Of a stretch of DNA of 64,000 nt, positions 50,659-60,179 are shown piece by piece; position 1 is the first letter of the stretch; the number at the start of each line of letters is the position of its first letter. Location of the stretch: NCBI GenBank assembly GCA_025350325.1, contig JANXYB010000045.1:40801-104800 (forward strand), in the 5' to 3' direction. A program made the position numbers and the translations under genes. Under the pieces are notes generated by a model. The model searched no databases. It worked only from the letters and a program-made list of their open reading frames with translations, and was not told the origin of the DNA. Source of the stretch: Acidobacteriaceae bacterium. GTDB lineage: Bacteria > Acidobacteriota > Terriglobia > Terriglobales > Acidobacteriaceae.

Positions 50659-51993
50659 ATGAAGTTTTCGAAATTCGGCAAGGCACTTTTGATGAGCGCC
50701 CTTTCTGCTGGCGTCGTCTTGAGCATTACGTCTTGCGTCCAGAGCTATTCGGTCGGTTTCCTGTATGTGACAGGCACAAACACTGCCCAGACCTCGGGTG
50801 AGGGCGTCATCAGTGGTTTCAAAATCGATCACAACACCGGAAAACTGACTTCCATCGCCGGTCTACCGATCGCCTCCGGCGGCTCCAATCCCGGTCGCGC
50901 TGTACTGCTTACCGGCGGACGATTCCTCTATGTCCTCAATCGCGGCACTACCGCCTCCGGCGGCAGCAACTGCACCGTGGCCGATCCTTGCAATAACGCC
51001 AACATTTCTCAATTTGCCATCGGCGGTAATGGAATACTTTCCTATCAGCAACATGTCTTCACCCAGGGCCTGAACCCTTTCCGGCTTATTGTGGATGGGA
51101 CAGGCGGATACCTGTATGTCCTCGATCATGACGCGCCTTCCAATGCTTCCTGCTCGCTTGCTCTCGGAGCCGGTGTCAATAGCTGCGGAGACATCACCGC
51201 ATTTAAAATCGACCCCGTTACGGGCCGCCCCAGCCTGGTGGTCAATGCCCAGGTCACCTCGGCCAGCGGCTCGGCACTGCCGTACTTCCCGGTGCCCGCC
51301 AATCCCATTGATTTTTCTCTGGCTTCGAATTTCATTCTTACCCTCAGTGGATCGCCTGCGACCGGCGACGTCGTGTTCCCCTACACCTATAACGGCAGCA
51401 GCGGCCAGTTGACTGTGAACCAGAACAGCGCTCAGCCTCTCGGCATCACGCAGGCGACTGCGATCGTCACCCCGCCGGGCAGCGTGACCTACGTACTCGA
51501 CAACGAGCCACCCAATCCCAATCCAAACCAGGCGACCAGCCAGATTCTACCGTTCACAACCGGCTCAAATGGAGCCTTGCAGGCTGAGACCAATGGAGCG
51601 GTGCCCGACGATCCCTCCGAGTCGAATCCTATTTATTTGATTGTTGAAAGCAAGGGCAAGTGGGTTTACCTGGCCAACCATGGAAACAACTCGACACCCA
51701 CCGATCCACAAAGCGGCCTCGTGGCGTACACCATCACCAGCCCGTTCCAACTCACCCCGATTGCCAACGGCGGGTCAACCTCGGGAACCGGTGCCGGTCC
51801 GGTGTGTCTGCTTGAGGATCCGTCAAATCAGTTCGTCTATACCGCCAACTTCAACGACTCCACAATTTCCGGCGCTTCGATCGACCAGCGCGCAGGCGTG
51901 CTTAGACCACTCAGCCAGGTAACCAAGGCGAAGGACAGTTACGCGCTCCCCGGCCCGGCCGCGTGGTGTGTGGTAAGCGGACGCACCAGCTAA
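50659..51993 (+). CDS. Beta-propeller lipoprotein, tandem paralogue 1
   Basis: The 444-aa protein has a lipoprotein signal ending LSITSC. Repeated blades of the YVTN/lactonase type follow, for example GFLYVTGTN...GVISGFKIDHNTGKLTSIAGLP and GRFLYVLNRGTTA..., plus FVYTANFNDSTISGASID near the end. This fold serves as a binding platform or a lactonase; no catalytic residues can be assigned. The ribosome site and first codons (AAGGAATCGCATGAAGTT) are nearly identical in the next two genes, which are clear paralogues. Confidence 0.85.
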   Translation: MKFSKFGKALLMSALSAGVVLSITSCVQSYSVGFLYVTGTNTAQTSGEGVISGFKIDHNTGKLTSIAGLPIASGGSNPGRAVLLTGGRFLYVLNRGTTASGGSNCTVADPCNNANISQFAIGGNGILSYQQHVFTQGLNPFRLIVDGTGGYLYVLDHDAPSNASCSLALGAGVNSCGDITAFKIDPVTGRPSLVVNAQVTSASGSALPYFPVPANPIDFSLASNFILTLSGSPATGDVVFPYTYNGSSGQLTVNQNSAQPLGITQATAIVTPPGSVTYVLDNEPPNPNPNQATSQILPFTTGSNGALQAETNGAVPDDPSESNPIYLIVESKGKWVYLANHGNNSTPTDPQSGLVAYTITSPFQLTPIANGGSTSGTGAGPVCLLEDPSNQFVYTANFNDSTISGASIDQRAGVLRPLSQVTKAKDSYALPGPAAWCVVSGRTS

Positions 51994-52183
51994 ACACATT
52001 TTGCAGAAGGCACCTTGGGCAGGAGTTGGCGGTCTGCTGATTCCTGCCCCGGTCCCTAACGACTGAAGATGACTCAAAGTAGATGAATCGCGGACACGGT
52101 AGTCGCTGTAGATGGAAGCCGAGATCCGATTCCACAACCCGGTTTTGCGGGCCAGAGTGCTGGTCCAACGATGAAAGATGCGC

Positions 52184-53410
52184 ATGAAGTTCAACAAATT
52201 GAGCCAGCTTCTGCTGGTTTCCGCGCTCAGTGTGACGGTGGCTAGCTTAATGACCGCCTGTGCCACACTTACCGTGGATTTTGTATATGTGACCAGCGCC
52301 AAAGCGGCCGGCCCCAGTAATTATGGGGAAGTTGACGTTTTCGAGGTAAATTCGCAATCCGGGTTCATGCGCCAGATCAAGACTTCGCCGTTTCCGTCCG
52401 GCGGGCGCAATCCGGTCGCCGAGGCCGTCTCACCCGATCAGGCTGACCTCTACGTCATCAATCGCGACGACAACACCATCGTGCAGTTCATCATCGGCAA
52501 CGACGGTAAACTTTATCCACAGAACACGGTAAACACCCCCGGCGTATTCCCCGTCGCAGTCGCCGTGTCGGGCGCCAATCTGTATGTAGCGGATACGTTC
52601 CAGCCCCTGCCCACCTGCACTGCGTCGTCCCCGTGCTCGGGATCGATTGCGGTTTTCCCAATTTTGACCGCGGCACAGGCCAAGGCCCTCGCCCCATCTC
52701 AACCTGCGGACACTTTAGGTTCGGCTGTGGCCAATACCAGCGTCGGCACCAACTACTGGCCGCTCAACCTCCCCGGCCTACCGGCAAATGTTCTCGTTCC
52801 CACCGCGATCAGCGTGCTTGGCACGTATGTCTATGTAACCGCGTATGATGCGACGGCCGGCGGCGGATACGTGTTTGGTTTCGCGACGAACCCAGACGGC
52901 TCGCTCGCGGCACTCAATAACGGCACTCCTTTTCCTGCAGGGATTCATCCATCCGCAATCGCTTCCGATGCGAGCGGTGGCTTCGTCTACGTGACCGATG
53001 CTGGAAATAGTTCCGTCCTTGGCTACCAGGTCAACAGCGGTTTGCTCACGCCCTTAAGCGGAAGCCCCTACCGATCCGGCAGTTTGCCGTCGGCGATCGT
53101 GATCGACGCAGCAGGCAAATTCGTCTATGTGACCAATGCGCAGGATTCGAATTTGACTGAGTACACCATCAACGGGGGCAACCTCGTATCGGTGGGCACC
53201 TATGGTACCGGCCTCCAGCCCTCCGCCATCGGCATCGATCCGTCCAACAATCAGTACGTTTACACCGCGAACTTTCTTGGCAGCAGCGTCTCAGGGTTTC
53301 AGTTGAATGCGACAAACGGCACGCTCATCAACGCGCAGAGTTCTCCATACGCCGCCAACGCGCAACCCACCGCTATCGCCGCAATCACGCACCGGGGTGC
53401 TAAAAAATGA
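52184..53410 (+). CDS. Beta-propeller lipoprotein, tandem paralogue 2
   Basis: The 408-aa protein has a lipobox (SLMTAC) after MKFNKLSQLLLVSALSVTVA. Propeller blades with YVTN-type strands include DLYVINRDDNTIVQFIIGNDGKL, FVYVTDAGNSSVLGYQVNSGLL, KFVYVTNAQDSNLTEYTIN and YVYTANFLGSSVSGFQLN. The start follows the conserved GAAAGATGCGC leader, with an alternative ATG two codons upstream. It lies 190 nt after paralogue 1 and 184 nt before paralogue 3. Each gene has its own leader, so a single operon is likely but unproven. Confidence 0.87.
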   Translation: MKFNKLSQLLLVSALSVTVASLMTACATLTVDFVYVTSAKAAGPSNYGEVDVFEVNSQSGFMRQIKTSPFPSGGRNPVAEAVSPDQADLYVINRDDNTIVQFIIGNDGKLYPQNTVNTPGVFPVAVAVSGANLYVADTFQPLPTCTASSPCSGSIAVFPILTAAQAKALAPSQPADTLGSAVANTSVGTNYWPLNLPGLPANVLVPTAISVLGTYVYVTAYDATAGGGYVFGFATNPDGSLAALNNGTPFPAGIHPSAIASDASGGFVYVTDAGNSSVLGYQVNSGLLTPLSGSPYRSGSLPSAIVIDAAGKFVYVTNAQDSNLTEYTINGGNLVSVGTYGTGLQPSAIGIDPSNNQYVYTANFLGSSVSGFQLNATNGTLINAQSSPYAANAQPTAIAAITHRGAKK

Positions 53411-53594
53411 TCCGCTCAGGTCATGGTTCGGCAGCGAGTACGAAGCGGGTTCCAGGCAACAGCCGAAAAGTAGAATTACGGGCCGGCCCGATGCCGGGCA
53501 CGATAGTAGTACCCCGTTCTGAGCTTTTACAATAATGACGGGGATCTAACCAGCTTTTGGGCTCAACACTGATGGCCCACGACGAAGGAAGCGC

Positions 53595-54806
53595 ATGAAG
53601 TTCAGCAAATTGAGACAGCTCTTTCTGGTCTCTACGATCGGCCTGGTAGTGGCCACTCTATTCACCGGCTGTCAGCTGGTTTCCATCGACTATGTCTACG
53701 TCGCAACTTCGGCTGGCACCACCAAGTGTGGAGGCGGCCAGATTGAAAGCTACGTGGTCGACTCGCAGTCGGGAGCGGTGCGCTCAGCGGGTGCGGCGGT
53801 CTGCGCGGGCGGCGTCGATCCCGTAGCTCTCGCCCTCTCGCCCGGTAATTTCAATCTCTACGCAGCCAACTACGGCGATAATACCGTGGTCCACTTTGCC
53901 CTCAACACCAATGGAGTGGCCACGCTCAAAGACACCATTACCTTGGCCGCTCCGCCGGTCTCTTTGGCCGTGAACCCCGCAGGGACTGCGCTGTTTGTCG
54001 TGTCTGGCAAGACCTCGGCGACGCTCACTGAATACGCGTTGTCCTCAGGAGCCATCGGTGCAGTGACTGCACAGGAAAATCTCCTCATCCCCGGATTTGA
54101 AGGCGACTCGCTGGTTCCCACCGCCGTCACTGTTTTGGCGAACGGCAGCGCCGTCTTCGCAACCGCTTACGATTTGTCCGCATACAACCCCGGTGGCACC
54201 ACCACCAGCAGCGCCAATCCAGGGTGGGTGTTTGGATATACCATCGGCTCAGGCGGCGCTTTGGCCCCGACCACAGGCAACCCCTACAAAGCCGGTGTAA
54301 AGCCAAGCGCGTTGGCGGCCGATCCCACCAGCCGTTTCGTATACATCACCGACTTCGCGTCGAGCCAGTTGATTGGCTACGGCGTCCAAACCGCTGACGT
54401 TCTCGGATTTCTGCCCAACGGCCCATTCAAGACTGGCGCCGAACCGATCTCGCTTGCCATCGATCCGCGCGGAACATTCATTTACGTCGCAAACGCACTC
54501 GACTCGACCGTCACGGCATTCGTGATCGATCTGCCCACCGGCACTCCGTCGACGACGGTCAGTTCCACGGGAAGCTCCAGCAACAGCACCGACACGCAAC
54601 CTTCCGCCATCGCAGTCGATCCAGCTTTGGGGCGCTACGTCTACACAGCTAACTTCCTTGGTGATTCTATTTCCGGCTTCCGCCTCGATCCCACCGCCGG
54701 ATCGCTCAAGCAGACGCAGGCCACACCTTACCCGACCGGCAACAAGCCCACCGCAATCGTGATCGCGCCGCACGGCAACCACGCCACGCAAAACGTCGCA
54801 CCGTAA
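53595..54806 (+). CDS. Beta-propeller lipoprotein, tandem paralogue 3
   Basis: The 403-aa protein has a lipobox (TLFTGC) and propeller blades. The N-terminal signal resembles paralogue 2 closely (MKFSKLRQLFLVSTIGLVV). Blades include NLYAANYGDNTVVHFALNTNG, RFVYITDFASSQLIGYGVQ, TFIYVANALDSTVTAFVID and YVYTANFLGDSISGFRLDPTAG. Part of the upstream leader (about 45 nt) also aligns with that of paralogue 2. A terminator follows. Position and similarity indicate recent tandem duplication. Confidence 0.87.
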   Translation: MKFSKLRQLFLVSTIGLVVATLFTGCQLVSIDYVYVATSAGTTKCGGGQIESYVVDSQSGAVRSAGAAVCAGGVDPVALALSPGNFNLYAANYGDNTVVHFALNTNGVATLKDTITLAAPPVSLAVNPAGTALFVVSGKTSATLTEYALSSGAIGAVTAQENLLIPGFEGDSLVPTAVTVLANGSAVFATAYDLSAYNPGGTTTSSANPGWVFGYTIGSGGALAPTTGNPYKAGVKPSALAADPTSRFVYITDFASSQLIGYGVQTADVLGFLPNGPFKTGAEPISLAIDPRGTFIYVANALDSTVTAFVIDLPTGTPSTTVSSTGSSSNSTDTQPSAIAVDPALGRYVYTANFLGDSISGFRLDPTAGSLKQTQATPYPTGNKPTAIVIAPHGNHATQNVAP

Positions 54807-54829
54807 GAAACGCCGTTCCTTTCGAGTAG

Positions 54830-54857
54830 AAGCCCAGCCGCGTGGTTGGGCTTTTGC
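54830..54857 (+). terminator. Rho-independent terminator after the lipoprotein triplet
   Basis: AGCCCAGCC and GGTTGGGCT pair around GCGT (one G-U pair), followed by TTTTG. It lies 23 nt past the stop of the third lipoprotein gene. Confidence 0.85.
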
Positions 54858-54982
54858 TTTGCGGCCAGTCGAAGTCATCGCGAAGTTACTGAACGCCTCG
54901 ATGGCATATACTTGCTCCGCATCCGCGCCAAAAATCAAAAGCATCCATACCTCCCCGCGCGGCGATACAGGAGAATTAAAAC

Positions 54983-56917
54983 GTGTCCCTTCGCTTTCGA
55001 ACCGTAGTCTCCACATCTCTGACAGCGCTTGTCTTCGCGCTCATCTGTACTGCGCTCCGCGCCACAACCCCTGCGCCCGCACACGACCAATTTCGCGTCG
55101 CCGTCTATATTCCGGTGGGTGTCGTCGAGAAAATGAAAGATCCTGCATACCTTGAAAGGTCCTGGGACGACATCACCAGCCAGGTAAAAGTCGACAAGGT
55201 ATACATCGAAACATACCGCAGCGGCACCTTCGCCGACGATGCCCTGCTTGAGACGGTGAAGTCATTTTTCGTCACTCATGGCGTCGCCGTCGCGGGCGGC
55301 ATCGCGTACGTTGGCGCGGGAGACACCGCCGGATCAGACCAACAATCCGACGGACAGTTCGTCTCCTTCAGCTATACCGACCCCAAGCAGCGTGACTACG
55401 TCAAACGCGTCGCTGAGGTGACGGCTCGCCACTTCGATGAAATCATGCTCGACGATTTTTTCTTCAACAACACCAAGCGCGACTCCGACATTGCCGCGAA
55501 GGGCACTCAAACCTGGGCCGCATTTCGTCTCAAGCTCATGGATGAAGTTTCGCGCGACCTCGTCCTCGGACCCGCGCGTGCCGTCAACCCCAAGGTCAAG
55601 GTCATCATCAAGTTTCCTAACTGGTACGAGCACTTTCAGGCCAACGGCTACGACCTCGATAAGGAACCAAAAATCTTCGACGGCATCTACACCGGCACTG
55701 AAACGCGCGACCCTGTCATCACCGATCAGCATCTGCAGCAGTACGAGAGCTACCAGATCGTGCGCTACTTCGATAACATCAGCCCCGGCCGCAATGGCGG
55801 CGGTTGGGTCGACGTGTACGACACGCGGTACATCGATCGCTACGCCGAACAGTTGTGGGATACCATGCTCGCCAAGGCCCCGCAGATTCTGCTCTTTCAG
55901 TACAGCGACCTGTTGCGCCCCGCCGAGATTGGCGCGCGCGACAAGTGGAGCGGCCTCGCAACTACCTTCGCAACTGCTGAATTGGAGAAGTGGCACTCCG
56001 ACTCGGCTTCATCTTTGCCCGTCAGCTACGCCACTGCCGCCGGCTACTCGCTTTCAAAAGTCAATGCAATCGTCGCGAAACTAGGCACGCCCATCGGCAT
56101 CGCCGGCTACAAGCCCTACCAGTCTACCGGCGAAGATTTTCTGCACAATTATCTCGGCATGATCGGAATTCCTATCGATCTTCATCCCGAGTTCCCCACC
56201 GGCGCACACACTGTGCTTCTCACTGAACAAGCAAAGTTCGATCCGGGCATCGTAGCCAAAATCAAGACGCACCTTGAAAAAGGCAATAATGTAATCATCA
56301 CATCCGGCCTGCTCAAAGCTATTCGCGACAAAGGCATTCAGCAGATCGCCGACATTCACCCTACGGGAAATGTGCTGCAAGTCAACGAGTACTGGGGCTC
56401 ATCGGGTGCCGGTGCGGGCGTCGATCTCGGCAAAACTGCTGAGATTCTTATTCCTGAAATCAGCTTCCTGACCAACGATGCGTGGCCGGTCGTGCGCGGC
56501 ACCGCCAACGGTCGCGGCGCCCCGCTGCTCTTGATGGATCACTACTCCAAGGGAATTCTTTTCGTATTGACCATTCCAGAAAATGCCAACGATCTCTACG
56601 CACTTCCGCAAGGAGTTTTGACTTCGATCAAGCAATATTTGCTGAACGACTTTCCGGTCTCGATCGATGCTCCCAGTAAAGTGAGCCTCTTCGCTTACGA
56701 CAATCAAACCTTCGTGGTCGAATCGTATCTCGATGTGCCCACCACTGTGACCATCTCAATCTCTTCGTCGGCAATGCATATACGCGACCTCACCAATGGC
56801 AAACTGATCGGTGCAAAATCCACTAGCAACCCACGCAACATGCATCGGGCAAAACGCAGCGAATTTCAAATCGAAGTTCCCCCGCACAGCTTCGCCGCAT
56901 TCGCCGAAGAGAAGTAA
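54983..56917 (+). CDS. Secreted TIM-barrel glycosidase-like protein with beta-galactosidase-type extra domains
   Basis: The 644-aa protein has a signal peptide (about 1-30). An N-terminal barrel (about 35-345) carries the acidic motif HFDEIMLDDFFFNN (D152, D157, D158), similar to that of alpha-galactosidase/GH29-type barrels, followed by KVIIKFPNWYEHF. A glutamine-amidotransferase-like fold comes next (TVLLTEQAKFDPGIVAKIKTHLEKGNNVIITSG, about 412-445), as in GH42 trimerisation domains, and a C-terminal beta-sandwich closes it. A glycoside hydrolase role is inferred; the family is not named. GTG 54983 follows AGGAG at 9 nt. Confidence 0.72.
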   Translation: MSLRFRTVVSTSLTALVFALICTALRATTPAPAHDQFRVAVYIPVGVVEKMKDPAYLERSWDDITSQVKVDKVYIETYRSGTFADDALLETVKSFFVTHGVAVAGGIAYVGAGDTAGSDQQSDGQFVSFSYTDPKQRDYVKRVAEVTARHFDEIMLDDFFFNNTKRDSDIAAKGTQTWAAFRLKLMDEVSRDLVLGPARAVNPKVKVIIKFPNWYEHFQANGYDLDKEPKIFDGIYTGTETRDPVITDQHLQQYESYQIVRYFDNISPGRNGGGWVDVYDTRYIDRYAEQLWDTMLAKAPQILLFQYSDLLRPAEIGARDKWSGLATTFATAELEKWHSDSASSLPVSYATAAGYSLSKVNAIVAKLGTPIGIAGYKPYQSTGEDFLHNYLGMIGIPIDLHPEFPTGAHTVLLTEQAKFDPGIVAKIKTHLEKGNNVIITSGLLKAIRDKGIQQIADIHPTGNVLQVNEYWGSSGAGAGVDLGKTAEILIPEISFLTNDAWPVVRGTANGRGAPLLLMDHYSKGILFVLTIPENANDLYALPQGVLTSIKQYLLNDFPVSIDAPSKVSLFAYDNQTFVVESYLDVPTTVTISISSSAMHIRDLTNGKLIGAKSTSNPRNMHRAKRSEFQIEVPPHSFAAFAEEK

Positions 56918-56947
56918 TGGCAGGAACGAAGGGATCAGGACTGAGTG

Positions 56948-57050
56948 ACTACGGAGGACCAGTCTTGTCCACAGGTGCCTGGGTCCCTAATTCCCTAGTC
57001 CCTGTCCCTGCGTTTCCAGTCCCTACGTCTCTAGTCTCTAGTCTCAATCC
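56948..57050. repeat. Tandem heptanucleotide repeat (AGTCCCT family), copy 2
   Basis: Between two convergent genes, the plus strand carries imperfect 7-nt units: GGTCCCT, ATTCCCT, AGTCCCT, GTCCCT, AGTCCCT, then diverged AGTCTCT and AGTCTCA. The unit matches the repeat at 19,958-20,033, about 37 kb away. It is non-coding. Confidence 0.7.
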
Positions 57051-57059
57051 TGTTTTTTC

Positions 57060-58208
57060 TCACGCGCTCATCCACTTGCGCAACTGCTTCTGCGCCGGTT
57101 TCTCGACCAGGTGCAGTGCCAGCAATGCCAGTAAAACCAGCAGCGCATAGCTGATCCACGGATCGAACTTCGCCAGGCCAAGCCAGTCCAGAACGTGCGA
57201 ATCGTGAATCATGTTCCATAAATTAAAGTGCAGTAAGTAGAGGCAGTAGCTCGCTTGTCCGACAAACACCAGCGGCCTTATGCCCAACGCGCGCGACAGA
57301 GGATTCACCCCTGCCAGACCAAGCACGATGCATCCGAACAGCGGCATCAATAAGCCGTCATGCAAGATCGCGTATGGCAAGTGCGGCGCAAGCGTCAACA
57401 ACGTAAACGTCGCGGCAAAACCAGCCAGCCCGAGCAGAAGCCGCAACCGCCCCATGCGGGGAAGAATTTCATCCAGCTCCGCCAGCAAAACGCCAAACAC
57501 AAAACTGGCCAAGTGCGGAATGGGCGTGTATTTCAGGGCCTGCAGCCACGTCCCATAGCTCCAGCGATCCACGTGCGCGAGTCCATCGGGATTGAAAATT
57601 ACGTAGAGCGTGCCCGGAATCATCCCTAGTATCCATACCAGCGCCATCCTGCCGACGTGCGGCATCACTCGCTCCGGTTTTTTTGAACGTGCCAACCACG
57701 GAAAGAGCAAATAGTAAAACGATTCCGCTGACATGGTCCACGCGGGTGTATTGAGAAATGTCGCAAGCTCAGGAATCCAGCCCTGCACCAGCAGCGGAGT
57801 CAGCACCATGCCCGTCCAGAACATGCCGTGCGAGTGGTGACCCCACTCCAGCGGCAACATTCTAAAGGCCAGAACGAGACTCAACAGGTAAATGGGATAG
57901 AGCCGCGTGAAACGCGCTTTGTAAAACTTGACTTTGCTCAGTTGTCCGGCACGCGCCCGCGCGTTGTAGTTATACCCAAGCACAAACCCTGACAACAGAA
58001 TAAAAAAACTCACCGACGCATATCCGGCATTCACTACCGGTGCCAGCCAACCAAACCACAGTGGATTGGAAAAGTGAAAAAGGACGATGTTAACTGCAGC
58101 GAAACAGCGCAGACCGGTCAACGCATTCAGGCGGTCTGGCTTGGTCGTCTCCACTGGTGGGTTAGACGACTTAATGCTCTCACGCGACGCAGCCGAGTTA
58201 GCCGGCAT
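57060..58208 (-). CDS. Acyltransferase family 3 membrane protein (OafA/YrhL-like)
   Basis: The 382-aa protein has about ten transmembrane helices and the acyltransferase-3 signature near the N-terminus (RLNALTGLRCFAAVNIVLFHF), with the conserved His in VLFHF. FFILLSGFVLGYNY and RLYPIYLLSL are typical as well. These enzymes O-acylate surface glycans, peptidoglycan or antibiotics; the target is unknown. ATG 58208 has GAGGTGGG just upstream. It ends close to the repeat copy 2 and follows pyrH's 3' end by 30 nt in divergent order along the minus strand. Confidence 0.93.
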   Translation of the reverse strand: MPANSAASRESIKSSNPPVETTKPDRLNALTGLRCFAAVNIVLFHFSNPLWFGWLAPVVNAGYASVSFFILLSGFVLGYNYNARARAGQLSKVKFYKARFTRLYPIYLLSLVLAFRMLPLEWGHHSHGMFWTGMVLTPLLVQGWIPELATFLNTPAWTMSAESFYYLLFPWLARSKKPERVMPHVGRMALVWILGMIPGTLYVIFNPDGLAHVDRWSYGTWLQALKYTPIPHLASFVFGVLLAELDEILPRMGRLRLLLGLAGFAATFTLLTLAPHLPYAILHDGLLMPLFGCIVLGLAGVNPLSRALGIRPLVFVGQASYCLYLLHFNLWNMIHDSHVLDWLGLAKFDPWISYALLVLLALLALHLVEKPAQKQLRKWMSA

Positions 58209-58238
58209 CCCCACCTCGGCACGCCTCTGCTTCCTGCT

Positions 58239-58943
58239 TTACGCTGTCACCAGCGATCCAACCTTCTCACCCAGCACGACGCGCTTGATATTACCCGGCT
58301 GGTTCATGTTGAAAATGATCATGGGCAAGTTGTTGTCTTTGCACAAACTCACTGCGGTCAGATCCATTACCTTCAAACCCAGCCGCAAAATTTCCATGTA
58401 GGTAATCTCGTCATACTTCACCGCATCTTTCACCAGCACTGGATCGGCGTTGTAGACGCCCTCGACCTTGGTGCCCTTCAGCAGCACGTCAGCCTTGATT
58501 TCCATCGCTCGCAAGCTGGCAGCCGTATCCGTCGAGAAGAATGGATTGCCGATGCCCGCGGCAAAAATTACCACGCGGCCTTTTTCAAGATGACGCACCG
58601 CGCGGCGGCGAATGTAAGGCTCTGCTACCTGGTTCATGAAAACAGCCGACATCACGCGGCACTGCACATCGCGCTGCTCCAGTGAATCCTGCAGAGCAAT
58701 TGCATTGATGACCGTTGAAAGCATGCCCATATTGTCCGCCGCCACCCGGTCCATTTCCTTGGCTTGCTGAGCCACGCCGCGAAAGAAGTTGCCGCCGCCG
58801 ACCACAATACCTATTTCAACACCCAACGCGTGTACGTCGACAATTTCACTGGTGATCTCGGCGACTTTATCCGCATCCAGACCAAAGGACTTCGGGCCTG
58901 CTAGTGCTTCGCCCGAAAGCTTGAGAACAATCCGCTTATACAT
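58239..58943 (-). CDS. pyrH: UMP kinase
   Basis: PyrH phosphorylates UMP to UDP. The 234-aa product starts [16 protein letters not shown], the family opening. [16 protein letters not shown] and the acidic [17 protein letters not shown] motif follow, with the UTP/GTP control region around [22 protein letters not shown] residues ([18 protein letters not shown]). ATG 58943 was chosen because it starts the conserved segment; a GTG-like start 12 codons earlier is unlikely. In most bacteria pyrH sits between tsf and frr; here tsf is 3.3 kb away and the next gene downstream is an acyltransferase. Confidence 0.96.
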   Translation of the reverse strand: MYKRIVLKLSGEALAGPKSFGLDADKVAEITSEIVDVHALGVEIGIVVGGGNFFRGVAQQAKEMDRVAADNMGMLSTVINAIALQDSLEQRDVQCRVMSAVFMNQVAEPYIRRRAVRHLEKGRVVIFAAGIGNPFFSTDTAASLRAMEIKADVLLKGTKVEGVYNADPVLVKDAVKYDEITYMEILRLGLKVMDLTAVSLCKDNNLPMIIFNMNQPGNIKRVVLGEKVGSLVTA

Positions 58944-59067
58944 GCCTTTTCGAGTATCGCATACGAGCCGGACTCTCACTTTATCCCCGCCAGCGGCGCG
59001 TCAAGATTCGTCAGAAGCAGCTCATCACCGTTGGTCATTCGTCCAACGGCTTTCGCATCCAACTTCC

Positions 59068-59766
59068 ATGATTTACGTTGGCACGGCTGGCTGGGCAATT
59101 CCCAAAGAATCAGATCGGGAAGGTACGCGCCTGTTTCACTACTCCCGCACATTTCCCTGTGCTGAGATCAACTCCAGCTTCTACCGCTCTCACCGCGCCG
59201 CCACATGGGCACGCTGGGCCGCCCAAACGCCACCCGAGTTTCGTTTCGCGATCAAGGCCCCGCGCGCCATCACGCACGAGGCAAAACTTCGCGACACAAA
59301 AACGCTGCTCAATTCCTTTTTCGCAGAAATTGCACCGATTGGCACAAAAGCGGGCATCGTTTTATTCCAACTGCCGCCGTCCCTTGCCTTCGACTCCTCA
59401 CTCGCTGACGATTTCTTTGCCCTGTTGCGTTCGACCTATCAACGCCAGGTGGTGATCGAACCGAGGCACGCAACCTGGTTTGATCTAGCCGCCAACGCGT
59501 TGCTCAGGAAATACGCAATCTCTCGCGTGGCAGTTGATCCCGCCACTGCATCGGTCGATGCGGCGGAACCGGCTGGCGACACTTCCCTCGCGTACTATCG
59601 CCTGCACGGCTCACCCCGGATGTACTACTCAAGCTATGAGCCGACCAGCATCGCCGCCTTGGCCGCGCGCGTTGAGCTTCATCCGAATGCATGGGTCATC
59701 TTTGACAACACGGCGCATGGCCATGCGTACGCGAACGCACTCGACCTGCAGTCTCAGCTTGCTTGA
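59068..59766 (+). CDS. DUF72 domain protein
   Basis: The 232-aa protein has the DUF72 pattern: IYVGTAGWAIPKE at the N-terminus, LFHYSRTFPCAEINSSFYRSHRAATWARWAAQTPPEFRFAIKAPRAITHEAKL, FQLPPSLAFD, and VVIEPRHATWFD. It ends with YYRLHGSPRMYYSSYEP and the VIFDNTAHGHAYANALDLQ stretch. DUF72 proteins are TIM-barrel-like with unknown activity. ATG 59068 begins the conserved segment. It overlaps no neighbour and diverges from pyrH. Confidence 0.93.
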   Translation: MIYVGTAGWAIPKESDREGTRLFHYSRTFPCAEINSSFYRSHRAATWARWAAQTPPEFRFAIKAPRAITHEAKLRDTKTLLNSFFAEIAPIGTKAGIVLFQLPPSLAFDSSLADDFFALLRSTYQRQVVIEPRHATWFDLAANALLRKYAISRVAVDPATASVDAAEPAGDTSLAYYRLHGSPRMYYSSYEPTSIAALAARVELHPNAWVIFDNTAHGHAYANALDLQSQLA

Positions 59767-59906
59767 CCACCCTTAGGGTTGCGTTCGCGGTGACGAGATG
59801 CCTTCGAATCCGTAAGCATCGAAATGGAAACAAAATTAAAAAAAGTATTACTTAAGTTGACCTCCGACCAACACCTTGCATCCAATTGTCCGAAGGAGAA
59901 AGACAA

Positions 59907-60179
59907 ATGGGACACGGACTTATCGCCTGGATCATCATCGGTGTAATTGCTGGCTGGATCACTGGAAAGCTCATGAAGGGCTCGGGATTTGGCTTCATCA
60001 TGGACATGGTGGTCGGCTTGGTCGGCGCACTTGTCGGAGGCTTTCTCGCCAGCCACCTCGGCTTTGGTGGAGCAGGCGACCACGGCCTGATCATGAGCAT
60101 CTTTATCGCCGTAATCGGTGCGGTGCTGCTGACCTTTTTAGTACGGCTCATCAGCGGCAATCGTGCCGCGGAACTCTAA
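59907..60179 (+). CDS. GlsB/YeaQ/YmgE-family stress-response membrane protein
   Basis: The 90-aa product has three hydrophobic segments with glycine-rich turns (MGHGLIAWIIIGVIAGWITGKLMKGSGFGFIMDMVVGLVGALVGGFLASHLGF), the signature of transglycosylase-associated GlsB-type proteins. ATG 59907 has AAGGAG 8 nt upstream; an upstream start at 59886 lacks this. The protein sits in the inner membrane; its role in stress is known only by association in other bacteria. A perfect hairpin follows its stop by about 50 nt. Confidence 0.93.
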   Translation: MGHGLIAWIIIGVIAGWITGKLMKGSGFGFIMDMVVGLVGALVGGFLASHLGFGGAGDHGLIMSIFIAVIGAVLLTFLVRLISGNRAAEL

